Notes under the pieces: generated by a model
The model's database searches: none
The model's input: only the letters and a program-made list of their open reading frames with translations
What the model was told of the DNA's origin: nothing
Shown here: piece by piece, positions 1-7,907 of the stretch
Layout of the letters: each line of letters starts with the position of its first letter
Position numbering within the stretch: the first letter of the stretch is position 1
Position numbers and translations under genes: made by a program
NCBI GenBank assembly: GCA_035325905.1
Contig: DAOKYY010000058.1
Span: 1 to 22,658 of the forward strand
Direction of reading: 5' to 3'
DNA length: 22,658 nucleotides
DNA from: DYGX01 sp035325905
GTDB taxonomy: Bacteria; Chloroflexota; Anaerolineae; Aggregatilineales; Aggregatilineaceae

Positions 1-505
1 CTTCGGTGGGTTCCTCGGTGGCAGCTTCGGTTGCTTCTTCAGCTGGGGTTTCACTCTCGACGGCAGGCGCCGCCGAGCCGCCGCGCAGGGCCAGCAGGTT
101 TTCGCCGACTGTAGTCTTCTCGTTCACGCACCAGCCATCGCCCCGCTCGTCCATCCAGACCACGATCCGGGTCTTGTCCTTTTCCTGAAGCTTGATCTCG
201 CGCCCGACATCCTCCGGGCCGTAGGTGAACGCGCCGGTGACAATTGTTTCTTCCTGGCGCCCGCCCTTGCCGACATCATACTTCAGGTCCCAATCGCGAA
301 CGTTGTTCTGGCTGAAATAGGCCGCCAGCTCGCCCGTGCGCCCCTGGAACGACTCGCACGCGATCTGCTGCGCTGCGCCGGCGTCGCCGCCCAACAGGGC
401 CTCGACATAATCTTTCGCTTCTTCCGGCGGCTCGCTGCTGCACCCCATCAGGAGCAGCGGCACAGCTAACAGCGCCAGCAATACCAGACCAAACGGCTTC
501 TTCAT
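1..505 (-). CDS. Putative lipoprotein, C-terminus cut by window edge
   Basis: The reading frame is open from an ATG at 505 to the left edge, so 168 codons are visible and the stop lies outside the window. The first 21 residues are a typical lipoprotein signal peptide (MKKPF, then a Leu/Ala-rich core) ending in the lipobox LMGC, so Cys22 should be lipidated and the protein held on the outer face of the membrane. A strong Shine-Dalgarno (AGGAGA) lies just upstream of the ATG. The mature part (residues 25-135) is soluble mixed alpha/beta and begins with a helix like those of NTF2-like/DUF4878 lipoproteins, but I am not sure of the family. From about residue 148 it becomes a Glu/Thr/Pro/Ala-rich low-complexity tail. 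A promoter fits directly upstream (577-605). Function unknown. Confidence 0.8.
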   Translation of the reverse strand, partial: MKKPFGLVLLALLAVPLLLMGCSSEPPEEAKDYVEALLGGDAGAAQQIACESFQGRTGELAAYFSQNNVRDWDLKYDVGKGGRQEETIVTGAFTYGPEDVGREIKLQEKDKTRIVVWMDERGDGWCVNEKTTVGENLLALRGGSAAPAVESETPAEEATEAATEEPTE

Positions 506-576
506 AACGCTTTCTCCTGATGCGGGCCACAGCGGCGCGGCCCGCCTTGCCTGAAAACCGGTTCAGCACGCGACAG

Positions 577-605
577 ATGATACAGCCTTGTGACCGGTGG
601 CGCAA
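577..605 (-). promoter_or_regulatory. Sigma70-type promoter of the 1-505 lipoprotein gene
   Basis: On the minus strand TTGCGC (605-600) is followed after exactly 17 bp by TATCAT (582-577). The predicted start near 570 leaves a leader of about 65 nt before the ATG at 505. It lies in the gap after the TPR gene's stop (620), suggesting the lipoprotein can be transcribed on its own. Found by eye only. Confidence 0.45.
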
Positions 606-619
606 TAGCGCGCCCCGCC

Positions 620-2803
620 TTAGCGCCCTTCGGCGGCGCGGTCGGGGACCGCCGTCAGGCGCTCCTGCAAGCGATCGGCCAGCGGGTCGTGCAGAATGGC
701 GTACAGGCGGCGCGCTTCGGCGTAAGAGCGCCGCGCGGCCTCAAAGTCGCCGCTATCCTGCGCCAGATCGCCCTGCACGGCGGCGATGTCGGCCAGCCCT
801 TTCTTGTAGTCCATGCGCCGGGCGATCGCCAGAGCTTCGTCCAACAGCGGGCGAGCCTGCTCGGCGCGCGCCGTCCGCCGATAGAGCGCCGCCAGCCGGG
901 CCAGCGTGCGGACCAGGTTCTCGCGGTCGCCGCTGGCGCGGCTTTTTTCCAGCGCGGACGTGTACAATGTCTCCGCTTCGCCGGCGCGGTCCAGCGCCTC
1001 GAAGGTCGCGCCGGTGTCGCTCTGGAAGATCGCCTGCCAGCGCCCGTCGCCGAGCGCGTTGGCGGCGGCGAGGGCCTGCTTGTGCAGCGTGCGCGCCGTG
1101 TCGTAATCGGCGAGCTGGTAATACGTGCGGGCCAGGTTGTTGGTCTGCACCGCGATCATCAGCGTGTCGTCCAGCGCGCGGCTGATCTTCAGCGCGTCCT
1201 CCAGCTTGTTGATCGCGCTGCGTGGCTGGCCGGTCAGGGAATAGAACCAGCCGAGATTGCCCAGGCGCAGGCTCTCGGCGCGCAGATCGCCGCTGTTGCG
1301 CGCGATCTCGATCGATTCCTCGTAAAACGCTTTGGCCGTGTCCACGTCGCCGAGGTCAGTGTAGAGCGTCGCCGCGTTGGACAGCACCAGGCCGCGCGTC
1401 GGCGGGTGGTTGAAGCTGTTGAGCAGCAGCAGCGCCCGCTCGTACTCGCCGAGCGCGCCCTTGAAATCGCCGCTCTCGCGGCGCGCGCTGGCGATATCGC
1501 AGCGCAGGCGCGCTTCCTGGACCGGGTCGTCGCCGCCAAGCAGGTCGAGCGCCGCCTGCCAGTGCTCCAGCGCCTGCGCGCGATCGCGCTGCTCGTTCGC
1601 CAAGTTGCCGAGCAGGTGCAGCGCGCTGGCCTGCCGCCCGGTGTCGCCCGCCTCCCGCGCGATCGCCAGCGCCTGCCCGGTGGTTGCGCGGGCGCGCTCG
1701 ACGTTGCGTTGTCGCGTGGCGATGTTGCCGAGCGCCAGCAGAATCTGAACCTGCTCGCTGCGGTCGTCCAGCGTGCCGTTCTCGTAGAAGGTGAGCGCCT
1801 CGGCCAGCAGGCTCTCGGCGCGTGACCAGTCGCCGGTGGTGTGCGCTGCCATGCCGAGGCGGGTCAGGGCGTTGGCTTCCAGCGCGGCGTTATCGGCGCT
1901 GCGCGCCTGGGCCAGCGCCCGCGTGGCATATTCCTCGGCCTGCGCGCTGTTGCCGCTGAGCTGGTAGGCGAGGCTGAGATCGAGCGCGCTGTTCATAAAG
2001 AACTCGGCTGGCTGGTTGCCGAGGCGCAACGCCAGGTTCTCCGCCGACTGGTAATACTCGATGGCGAGCGGGTAGTTGTGGTTCTCCATTTCCAGCCCGG
2101 CGAGCGCGCGTAGCCAGCGGAGGTGCTGCTCGCTTTGCCCGGTCTGCTGCGCGGACCGGACCGCCTGGTTCAGCAGCCGGTGCGCGAACGCACGGTCGCC
2201 CGTGGCGAGCGCGGTCTCAGCTTGCAGCCCCAGGATGCGGGCGGCGATCGGGTTTTGTGCCCCCTGCGGCAGGACCGTCATCGCCTCTTTGAGCAGATGC
2301 TGGGCGTAGCTGGGGTTGTCCTGGTTGAGATAGTCCTTGGCGAGGTTCTCAAGCGTCAGCGCCAGCACGCCTGGCTCGCCGATCCGCCGCGCTTCGTCCA
2401 GCGCCTGCTGGTGATAGGTCTGCGCCGCGCCCCATTCTTCCTGCTGGGCGAAGAACGAGCCGAGATTGTTCAGCGCGCGGGTCATGGCGCGGCGGTCGCC
2501 GAGCTTGCGCGCGACGGCCAGCGCCTCGTCGAGGACTGGGCGCGCCGCCTCGAAATCGCGCCGGGCGACGTAGGTCGCGCCGATCCCGCTCAAGAAATGT
2601 TCCTCGCTGCGGGCGTCCCCGCGCGAGCGCGCGCGTTCCAGCCCGCGCTGGTAGGTTTCGAGCGCCGTGTCGTAATAGCCCTGTTCCAGCGCGGTGGCCG
2701 CCGTTTCGAGCAGCTCGTTGACTGCCTGCTGCTCCGGTGCGACCGCCGGGGGTTGGCGGCGCCTCTGATCCTCGCCGAACAGGTGCTTCCAGAGCTTCTG
2801 CAT
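620..2803 (-). CDS. TPR-repeat protein (727 aa)
   Basis: This 727-residue protein is almost wholly built of tetratricopeptide repeats. From about residue 28 to 715, helix pairs of roughly 40 residues recur with the TPR pattern (for example ALNNLGSFFAQQEEWGAA, ALTRLGMAAHTTGDWSRAE and RLGNLGWFYSLTGQPRSA), about 17 units of the TPR_12/TPR_10 style. There is no signal peptide, membrane segment or separate catalytic domain, so it should be a cytoplasmic scaffold for protein-protein contacts. The ATG at 2803 is preceded by AAAGGA at good spacing. The gene starts 42 bp after the stop of the phosphodiesterase-like gene on the same strand, with no promoter visible between, so the two are probably cotranscribed. 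Partner and process cannot be read from the sequence. TPR assignment is firm. Confidence 0.93.
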   Translation of the reverse strand: MQKLWKHLFGEDQRRRQPPAVAPEQQAVNELLETAATALEQGYYDTALETYQRGLERARSRGDARSEEHFLSGIGATYVARRDFEAARPVLDEALAVARKLGDRRAMTRALNNLGSFFAQQEEWGAAQTYHQQALDEARRIGEPGVLALTLENLAKDYLNQDNPSYAQHLLKEAMTVLPQGAQNPIAARILGLQAETALATGDRAFAHRLLNQAVRSAQQTGQSEQHLRWLRALAGLEMENHNYPLAIEYYQSAENLALRLGNQPAEFFMNSALDLSLAYQLSGNSAQAEEYATRALAQARSADNAALEANALTRLGMAAHTTGDWSRAESLLAEALTFYENGTLDDRSEQVQILLALGNIATRQRNVERARATTGQALAIAREAGDTGRQASALHLLGNLANEQRDRAQALEHWQAALDLLGGDDPVQEARLRCDIASARRESGDFKGALGEYERALLLLNSFNHPPTRGLVLSNAATLYTDLGDVDTAKAFYEESIEIARNSGDLRAESLRLGNLGWFYSLTGQPRSAINKLEDALKISRALDDTLMIAVQTNNLARTYYQLADYDTARTLHKQALAAANALGDGRWQAIFQSDTGATFEALDRAGEAETLYTSALEKSRASGDRENLVRTLARLAALYRRTARAEQARPLLDEALAIARRMDYKKGLADIAAVQGDLAQDSGDFEAARRSYAEARRLYAILHDPLADRLQERLTAVPDRAAEGR

Positions 2804-2845
2804 CCGGTTTCCTTTGTCGTAAACCCGTGCGATTTCAAGCGCTCG

Positions 2846-4150
2846 CTACAACAGCCGCATCAGCAGCGGGACCAGCATCTCGCGCTCGCTGAGGCCGCCA
2901 TGCCGGCTGGCCGAAGCCAGCGGCCCCTGGCGCTTCTCGCTCAGCCCGGCGCCTTCCCGCGCGATGACGGCCAGATCGCCCAGGCGCGCGCCCGCTTCCC
3001 GGTGGGGCGGGTCCGGCCCGAACAGGCCCGCCGCCTGCGCTTCCTCCGGGCACACCGCCGCGAAGCGATCTGGCATGGTCTGGCGCAGATAATCGATCAC
3101 CCCGGCGCGGTAGCCCTCGCGCAGATACAGGTAGCGAAACCGCGTCTCGCCGCCGGGGCCGCAGCGCAGCGCCTCGGCCAGCGGCGGATGGTCCTGAATA
3201 CTCACGTAATCGGTGATCGGGCTGTGCCCATGATCGGCGACCAGCGCAAACAGCGTGCGCCCGTCGGCTACCCCGCCGGCATCCAGCACGGCGCGCAGGT
3301 CCGCGAGCTGCCGCCCGATCTCGGCCAATGCTTGTTCGGTTGCCGCGCCGTACAGGTGCGCCACGGCGTCCACCGCGCTCCAATAGACGTTGATGAAGCA
3401 CCGCTCGCGGCGTGTCTCGCGCAGCAGCTCGCGCAGGTTGATCCACAGATCGGTATAGCCGATGTGGCGGACCACGTGCTGCACCCCGCGATGCATCACC
3501 CGCGACAGGCCGGAGCCGAGCAGGTCCTTTTGCAGCAGCAGGTGGCTGGGAATGCGGCGCTCGGCCAGCGCCTCGCCGAGCGTCTTCAGCGGCAGCAGCG
3601 CGCCGAAATCCAGCCCCCACTCTTCGAGCACGTCAGCGCGGTGCCGCCCGCAGACTGGCCGGTAGTGCAGCATGCTCGCCAGCGTGCCGAACTCCCGCAG
3701 GAACAACTGCGTGCCGACCAGCCCGGTCGCGATGGGGCTGCTGCCAGTCCAGATCGCGGGCAGGGCGGCGGCAGTTGTGCTGGGCGCGACCGAGGTCAGC
3801 GGGACGAGCATCCCGCCCGCCGTTAGATCGGCGACGGTCTGCGCAAGCGCCGGATCGCCCGCGATCAGCTCTTGCAGCAGACGCCAGCCGAGGCCGTCGC
3901 TGATGAACAGCACCACGCGCTTGACCCGGCCCCAATACGGCTCCCACAGCGCGCCGTCGAGCGGCGCCGACCCCAGCCACCCGCCCGACGGCCTGCCGTC
4001 CAGCAAGCGCACGACCGTATGCGCCAGGTTGCGAATCGAAAGCCCGTCATAATAGGGAAAAACGATCTCGCTGGCCCAGGGCGTCTCGATCTCAAGCAGC
4101 TTCCGCTCCAGGATGCGGCGTTCGAGGCTGCTGGCGAGCGCGTCGGGCAT
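2846..4150 (-). CDS. Alkaline-phosphatase-superfamily protein (type I phosphodiesterase/nucleotide pyrophosphatase-like)
   Basis: A 434-residue protein with the metal-site layout of the alkaline phosphatase superfamily, closest to type I phosphodiesterases/nucleotide pyrophosphatases. In order: FISDG with Asp85; APSTTAA with Thr125/Thr126 as likely nucleophile; VDAVAH with Asp261 and His265; ADHGH with Asp306, His307 and His309; and SRHGG with His417 near the C-terminus. These would bind two metal ions, normally zinc. No signal peptide or membrane helix is seen, so a cytoplasmic site is likely. The substrate is not evident (a phosphodiester, nucleotide or phosphonate in relatives). I chose the ATG at 4150 because GAGAGGAG stands at ideal distance; an in-frame ATG at 4192 lies inside the promoter's TATAAT. 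It is the first gene of a probable operon with the TPR gene. Confidence 0.82.
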   Translation of the reverse strand: MPDALASSLERRILERKLLEIETPWASEIVFPYYDGLSIRNLAHTVVRLLDGRPSGGWLGSAPLDGALWEPYWGRVKRVVLFISDGLGWRLLQELIAGDPALAQTVADLTAGGMLVPLTSVAPSTTAAALPAIWTGSSPIATGLVGTQLFLREFGTLASMLHYRPVCGRHRADVLEEWGLDFGALLPLKTLGEALAERRIPSHLLLQKDLLGSGLSRVMHRGVQHVVRHIGYTDLWINLRELLRETRRERCFINVYWSAVDAVAHLYGAATEQALAEIGRQLADLRAVLDAGGVADGRTLFALVADHGHSPITDYVSIQDHPPLAEALRCGPGGETRFRYLYLREGYRAGVIDYLRQTMPDRFAAVCPEEAQAAGLFGPDPPHREAGARLGDLAVIAREGAGLSEKRQGPLASASRHGGLSEREMLVPLLMRLL

Positions 4151-4190
4151 GCGTTCTCCTCTCAGGGGCGGCGGCGCGGCGTTGCGGCTC

Positions 4191-4220
4191 ATTATACCGC
4201 ATCCCCGCGCCCGCCGTGAA
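4191..4220 (-). promoter_or_regulatory. Promoter of the phosphodiesterase-like/TPR genes
   Basis: A consensus -10 box TATAAT (4196-4191) is preceded after 18 bp by TTCACG (4220-4215), matching four of six -35 bases. Transcription would begin near 4184, about 34 nt before the chosen ATG at 4150. The final AT of the -10 box plus the next G form the ATG at 4192, which therefore cannot be in the mRNA if this promoter is used. Confidence 0.6.
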
Positions 4221-4235
4221 GTGAACTCCGGGCAG

Positions 4236-4264
4236 CAAAACGGGGGCGGTGTGCTCCGCCCCCG
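4236..4264 (-). terminator. Rho-independent terminator of gdhA
   Basis: A perfect 9-bp GC stem (CGGGGGCGG at 4241-4249 with CCGCCCCCG at 4256-4264, six-base loop) is followed on the minus strand by TTTTGC. It begins 45 bp after the gdhA stop and ends just before the next gene's promoter, as expected for insulation between transcription units. Confidence 0.8.
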
Positions 4265-4308
4265 CTGAACCGGTTGGGTAGAACCTCTACCGGCGCTCTG
4301 CGGCTCGC

Positions 4309-5586
4309 TTATGGGTAGATGCCGCGCGTGCGGGTCGCCTCGCCGACGCGCTTGATCGCGGTGATCTGCGCGGCGGTGCGCATATCGACGTTGTAACGCT
4401 CGCGGGTGGTGATCACTTCATCGTATGCCTTGATCAGCACGCGGCGAAGCTGGCGGTTGACCTCTTCCACGTCCCAGAAGAACGACTGAAGGCCCTGGAC
4501 CCACTCGAAGTACGAGACGGTCACGCCGCCCGCGTTCGCCAGGATGTCCGGGATGATCTCGATCCCCTTGTCGTTGAGGATGTCGTCGGCTTCGGGCGTG
4601 GTCGGGCCGTTGGCGCCTTCGACAATCATGCTGGCTTTCACGTTAGCGGCGTTGGCCTCGGTGAGCTGGTTTTCGAGCGCGCAGGGCGCCAGCACGTCGC
4701 ATTCGAGCGCGAGCAGCTCGGCGTTGGTGATCGGGTCGGCCTCGGTGTAGCCTTCCAGCAGGCGATGGCGGTGCTTGGCGGTGTGCGCCAGCACGTCGTC
4801 GATGTCCAGCCCGTTCTCGTTGTAGTAGCCGCCGGTGACGTCGCTGATCGCGATGATCTTGTAGCCGAGGTCATAGGCGTGCTTGGCGGCCCAGGTGCCG
4901 ACGTTGCCGAAGCCCTGGATCACGACGCTGATCTTGGACGGATCGTCCTGCCCGCGACGGCGCAGCGCCTCGTCCATGCAGATGATCACGCCGCGCCCGG
5001 TGGCCTCGGTGCGGCCCTGGCTGCCGCCGATGTTGATCGGCTTGCCGGTGACGACTGCCGGGACCGAATACCCGACCGTCATGCTGTAGGTATCCATGAT
5101 CCAGGCCATCGTCTGCGAGTTGGTGCCCATGTCGGGCGCCGGGATGTCGCTGTGCGGGCTGATGATGATGCTGATCTCGGCGGCGTAGCGCCGGGTCAGG
5201 CGCTCCAGCTCGGCCTGGCTCATGGAGTACGGATCGCAGATTACGCCGCCTTTCGCCCCGCCGTAGGGCAGGTTGACCAGCGCGCATTTCCAGGTCATCC
5301 ACATCGCCAGCGCGCGCACCTCGTCGAGATCGACGTTCGGCGCATAGCGGATGCCGCCCTTCGACGGCCCCAGCACGGTGTTGTGATGCACGCGGTAGCC
5401 GCTAAAAATGTTGATGTCGCCGTTATCCATCCGCACCGGGAAATTGACTGACAGCTCGCGCTTGGGAAAGCGCAGGAAACTCTTGATACCGGCCGGCAAG
5501 TCTAAGTACGCAACAGCACGATCATATTGTCGTAGCGCGACTTGATAGGCGTTGATGTGCTCGGTTGCTTCAGCCTGAACAGACAT
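4309..5586 (-). CDS. gdhA: Glutamate dehydrogenase
   Basis: Complete 425-residue Glu/Leu/Phe/Val dehydrogenase of the short (about 420 aa) hexameric class, catalysing glutamate + NAD(P)+ to 2-oxoglutarate + ammonium. Visible signatures: PSKGGIRY (Lys76), Lys100, the active-site lysine in PYGGAKGG (Lys112), PAPDMGT with catalytic Asp152, and the Rossmann-fold GFGNVG (225-230). The C-terminal part carries ANAGGVTVSYFEWVQ, typical of the family. The residue after the second Rossmann strand is Asp (AISDV), which often favours NAD over NADP, but this is a weak guide. The ATG at 5586 has AAGGAG 11 nt upstream. It is monocistronic: own promoter region upstream and a strong terminator downstream. It links nitrogen assimilation or glutamate catabolism with the TCA cycle. 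Confidence 0.97.
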   Translation of the reverse strand: MSVQAEATEHINAYQVALRQYDRAVAYLDLPAGIKSFLRFPKRELSVNFPVRMDNGDINIFSGYRVHHNTVLGPSKGGIRYAPNVDLDEVRALAMWMTWKCALVNLPYGGAKGGVICDPYSMSQAELERLTRRYAAEISIIISPHSDIPAPDMGTNSQTMAWIMDTYSMTVGYSVPAVVTGKPINIGGSQGRTEATGRGVIICMDEALRRRGQDDPSKISVVIQGFGNVGTWAAKHAYDLGYKIIAISDVTGGYYNENGLDIDDVLAHTAKHRHRLLEGYTEADPITNAELLALECDVLAPCALENQLTEANAANVKASMIVEGANGPTTPEADDILNDKGIEIIPDILANAGGVTVSYFEWVQGLQSFFWDVEEVNRQLRRVLIKAYDEVITTRERYNVDMRTAAQITAIKRVGEATRTRGIYP

Positions 5587-5801
5587 GCGTGTGAGGTCTC
5601 CTTACTCGATTGAATGTGTAGAAATAATCTTGAAAGCGCTAAGAAAGGCGCAACCCCTTTTCTCGGTGTGCTATCCTCCCTGAAAAACCCTTCTTGTTGC
5701 GTAATTACCCAGAGTATACACCACTCAAAGCGCACGTGAACAATGGTTGAAGCACACGAAAGACGGCGCGAAAATGCACATCCGCACCGCTCCCGGCCCC
5801 G
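5587..5801 (-). promoter_or_regulatory. gdhA upstream region with candidate promoter
   Basis: This 215-bp gap is visibly AT-richer than its surroundings, with no convincing gene. The best promoter on the minus strand is TTCACG (5740-5735), 16 bp, TATACT (5718-5713), which would give a leader of about 120 nt. A second, weaker pair nearer the gene is TTGCGC with GATTAT after 18 bp. I see no riboswitch fold or clear operator. Confidence 0.4.
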
Positions 5802-6236
5802 CTAACCAGTTCCGCCCGGCTGCGCTGGCTCGATGCCCGGCATAACTGTGAAGCGCAGCACTGAGTGGGTTTCGTCGTCCACCCGCACTTCGACCTGCCA
5901 CTCGCCGGCGGCCCAGCCGGTGACGCCCTGCGCTTCCCAGTCCAGGCCGAGCAGCGCCTCGCCCACGGTCGCGTCCGCCTCAATCGGGTCGGTCGCGATC
6001 TGCGTGCCATCCGGGCCGGAAAACACCGCTTGCAGCGTCAGCGCGCGGCTGTGGGCGTTCAGCTGGACGACCACATTCAGGTCGTCGCTCGCCTGAAACT
6101 GCGTCGTGCGCGCCAGCTCGCCGGGATCGGTCGCGTCGCCGGACGCCGTGTAGACGTCCTTCACCGGCGCCGTCCCGCACGCCGCCAGCGCCAGCGCGAG
6201 CAGGAGCATGCCCAACCTGAGGACCGTCCGGTTCAT
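5802..6236 (-). CDS. Small putative lipoprotein (144 aa)
   Basis: A 144-residue protein with a lipoprotein signal peptide: MNRT, a Leu/Ala core and lipobox LAAC at Cys20. The mature part looks like one beta-sandwich domain: alternating hydrophobic strands such as LNVVVQLN, ALTLQAVFSG, WQVEVRVDD and VLRFTVMPG suggest an immunoglobulin-like or carbohydrate-binding-like fold, but I do not recognise a named family. The start is well supported by AAGGAGG 7 nt before the ATG at 6236. A TATAGT -10 box lies 54 nt upstream. It sits between gdhA and the DUF3048 gene on the same strand but has its own promoter signal, so it is probably a separate unit. Function unknown. Confidence 0.8.
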   Translation of the reverse strand: MNRTVLRLGMLLLALALAACGTAPVKDVYTASGDATDPGELARTTQFQASDDLNVVVQLNAHSRALTLQAVFSGPDGTQIATDPIEADATVGEALLGLDWEAQGVTGWAAGEWQVEVRVDDETHSVLRFTVMPGIEPAQPGGTG

Positions 6237-6289
6237 GCGCGCGCCTCCTTGCGACCTACCGCGTTCATCGCCGTCGTGCCGTTTCGCCT

Positions 6290-6295
6290 ACTATA
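6290..6295 (-). promoter_or_regulatory. Candidate -10 box for the small lipoprotein gene
   Basis: TATAGT on the minus strand, with a predicted transcription start near 6283, lies 47 nt before the ATG at 6236. No good -35 element is found at 16-18 bp, so this is tentative. Confidence 0.3.
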
Positions 6296-6320
6296 CACGC
6301 TCACAGCCCTTTTCGCGCGC

Positions 6321-7673
6321 TCAGGGCAGGTCGATCGGCGTGGGCGTCCCGGTCGCCGGGGAAGGCGTGATGTACGGCGCGATCGCGGTCGCGGTCATGA
6401 TCACCGCCTGCGTCTGCGTCGCGTAGATGGCGGCGCTGGTCGCCGCCATATCGACCGGCTCGGCCAGCACTTCGACGCCCCACATGTACGGCCGGACGAC
6501 TTCGATCCAGGTCTGGCCCGGCTTGAGGTGGATCGACTCCTCGCCGCCGGGATAGGTGATCCACAGGCCGGTCCGCCCCTGGGTGTGCCACCACGTCCCC
6601 TCGTACCACAGGCCGTCGCGGAAGACATACGCGTCGCCGCTGCCCCACAGGTACGTTTCGATCACGGTGCTGCCGGTTTCGCTCTCGTAGATATCCGGGC
6701 GATCGACATGCTCGGCGGCCAGCACGACAATATTATCCGCCGCGAGCTGCTTGCCGGTCACGGCGTCGACATGCGGCAGGCTCGAATTCCAGCGGTAGTA
6801 ACGCCCGTCGGCGGGGTTGTACTGCCAGCGCGTGTCCTGACGCTTGTTGTACGAGCCGATGAAAATATCCATCGCCGGGGCGCCGCCGGGGTCCGGCGTG
6901 TCGCTGAAAGCGAAGCCTCGCCCTGGCAAGCCCTCATTCACCTGCCGCTCCTCGGCCACTTCCCACATCTGGTACGTGTTGCCGAAGAGCGTGTGCTCGT
7001 AGGCTTTGCCTTCCTGCGGATAGCGGCAGAACGGCGGGCAGTTGACGCCGAGATGCGGCGAGAGCGCCCGCCATTTCCAGTCCGAGTCGAGAATGTACTG
7101 GCGGATCCACTCGTTCGAGCCGCTGTACGCCAGCAGCCCGTCGAACATCGGGACTAATTCCAGATCGAGCAAGCGCGCGCTGCGGATGCTGCCGACGAAA
7201 TCCGTGCCCTGGCTGCGGTAGATCGCCGCGAAGCGCGTCACGCCGCCTTCGACTTCATACTCGAAGACAATATCGGCCTTGTCCAGCCCGCTCTGCGGCC
7301 GCACGACTTCGGGGAAGTTCGACACCTTGACGATCAGGTTGCGGCGCTTGGCGGCTTCGGCGTTGGGGTAGGGCAGGCCGGTCAGCGGGTTGAAGTTTTC
7401 GGGATACTCGTTCGGGCCGACCGTCGTCGGCGTCGGGCTGGGCGTCGCGGTCGGCGTGCTGGTCGAGGTGCCGGTGGGAGATGGCGAGGGCGTCGCGGAC
7501 GGGCGCGGGGTGTTGGTCGGCGGGATCGTCGCACGCGGCGTGTTGGTTGGCAGCGGCGTCGCCTGCGCCAGGCCGCTCGCTTCCGAGCGTGGCGCGTTCC
7601 AGGCCAGGGCCGCGACCAGCGCAGTCACCAGCGCCCCGACGATCAGGCTTCCAAGCAGCAGACGTCGCATCAT
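6321..7673 (-). CDS. DUF3048-family (YerB-like) membrane-anchored protein
   Basis: A 450-residue extracytoplasmic protein. An N-terminal hydrophobic segment (about residues 4-26) serves as signal/anchor. A Pro/Thr/Ser linker follows (about 38-87, PTNTPRP-type), then a DUF3048 domain opening with NPLTGLPYPN and including RPQSGLDKADIVFEYEVEGG and TRFAAIYRSQ, the hallmark of YerB-like proteins of Firmicutes and Chloroflexota. The C-terminal half (KRQDTRWQYNP to GQTWIEVVRP) matches the second DUF3048 domain, usually beta-rich. It ends in another TPTP tail. The biochemical role of the family is not established; it is cell-envelope associated. I chose the ATG at 7673 (7670 is another ATG) because GAGGAACGGG precedes it; a GTG at 7700 lacks a ribosome site. 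The promoter TAGGCA/TATACT lies just upstream. Confidence 0.88.
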   Translation of the reverse strand: MMRRLLLGSLIVGALVTALVAALAWNAPRSEASGLAQATPLPTNTPRATIPPTNTPRPSATPSPSPTGTSTSTPTATPSPTPTTVGPNEYPENFNPLTGLPYPNAEAAKRRNLIVKVSNFPEVVRPQSGLDKADIVFEYEVEGGVTRFAAIYRSQGTDFVGSIRSARLLDLELVPMFDGLLAYSGSNEWIRQYILDSDWKWRALSPHLGVNCPPFCRYPQEGKAYEHTLFGNTYQMWEVAEERQVNEGLPGRGFAFSDTPDPGGAPAMDIFIGSYNKRQDTRWQYNPADGRYYRWNSSLPHVDAVTGKQLAADNIVVLAAEHVDRPDIYESETGSTVIETYLWGSGDAYVFRDGLWYEGTWWHTQGRTGLWITYPGGEESIHLKPGQTWIEVVRPYMWGVEVLAEPVDMAATSAAIYATQTQAVIMTATAIAPYITPSPATGTPTPIDLP

Positions 7674-7727
7674 CCCGTTCCTCAATCCTGGGCGGTCCAC
7701 CTACCGTTCATCCGGGTCCGGCGCATC

Positions 7728-7756
7728 AGTATACCGCCGTGATCGGGCGCTGCCTA
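7728..7756 (-). promoter_or_regulatory. Promoter of the DUF3048 gene
   Basis: On the minus strand TAGGCA (7756-7751) is followed after 17 bp by TATACT (7733-7728). The predicted start near 7721 gives a leader of about 48 nt to the ATG at 7673. Four of six -35 and five of six -10 bases match consensus. Confidence 0.5.
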
Positions 7757-7787
7757 CCCCGGAAACGTGGCGAAAGGTAGCTCCAGG

Positions 7788-7907
7788 CAGCAAAAAACAG
7801 CCAAACGCAGCCCAAAGCTGTTTCTGGCTGTTTCTGGCTGTTCCGCGCTGTTCTTTGCTGTTCTCAGCCGCCTTTGGCTGCTGTTAGCTGCTCCTGGCTG
7901 CTCTGCA
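7788..7907. repeat. 10-bp-period short tandem repeat array with an internal inversion
   Basis: From 7817 to 7906 a GCTG (once GCCG) recurs exactly every 10 bases, nine times; the unit is roughly GCTGTTTCTG, with two identical neighbours (7817-7836). From 7788 to 7816 the same period continues in opposite orientation: CAG at 7788, 7798 and 7808, with A-rich spacers. The array overlaps the last 14 codons and the stop of the glycosyltransferase gene and extends into the intergenic space. The switch in orientation gives self-complementary arms (7795-7803 with 7825-7833). Confidence 0.85.
7791..7833 (-). terminator. Terminator of the glycosyltransferase gene, formed by the inverted repeat units
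   Basis: Read on the minus strand, AAACAGCCA (7833-7825) pairs with TGGCTGTTT (7803-7795), a 9-bp stem around a loop that can pair further through AGC/GCT; the strand ends in six consecutive T (7797-7792). The hairpin begins 31 nt after the stop at 7864. The stem overlaps the U run, so only its upper part need form. Confidence 0.6.

Noticed and set aside
2123..3826. A 567-codon open frame on the plus strand.
   Set aside because: It runs antisense across the TPR and phosphodiesterase-like genes, has Arg/Gln/Ala-rich composition typical of GC-rich shadow frames, and has no recognisable motif. Both minus-strand genes are well supported.
5502..5735. A 77-codon frame on the minus strand upstream of and overlapping gdhA.
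   Set aside because: It overlaps the gdhA start in another frame, and its reading covers the probable gdhA leader and promoter; no homology-like features.
7788..7907. A CRISPR array.
   Set aside because: The units are only 10 bp and contiguous, with no 20-40 bp spacers and no cas genes nearby.
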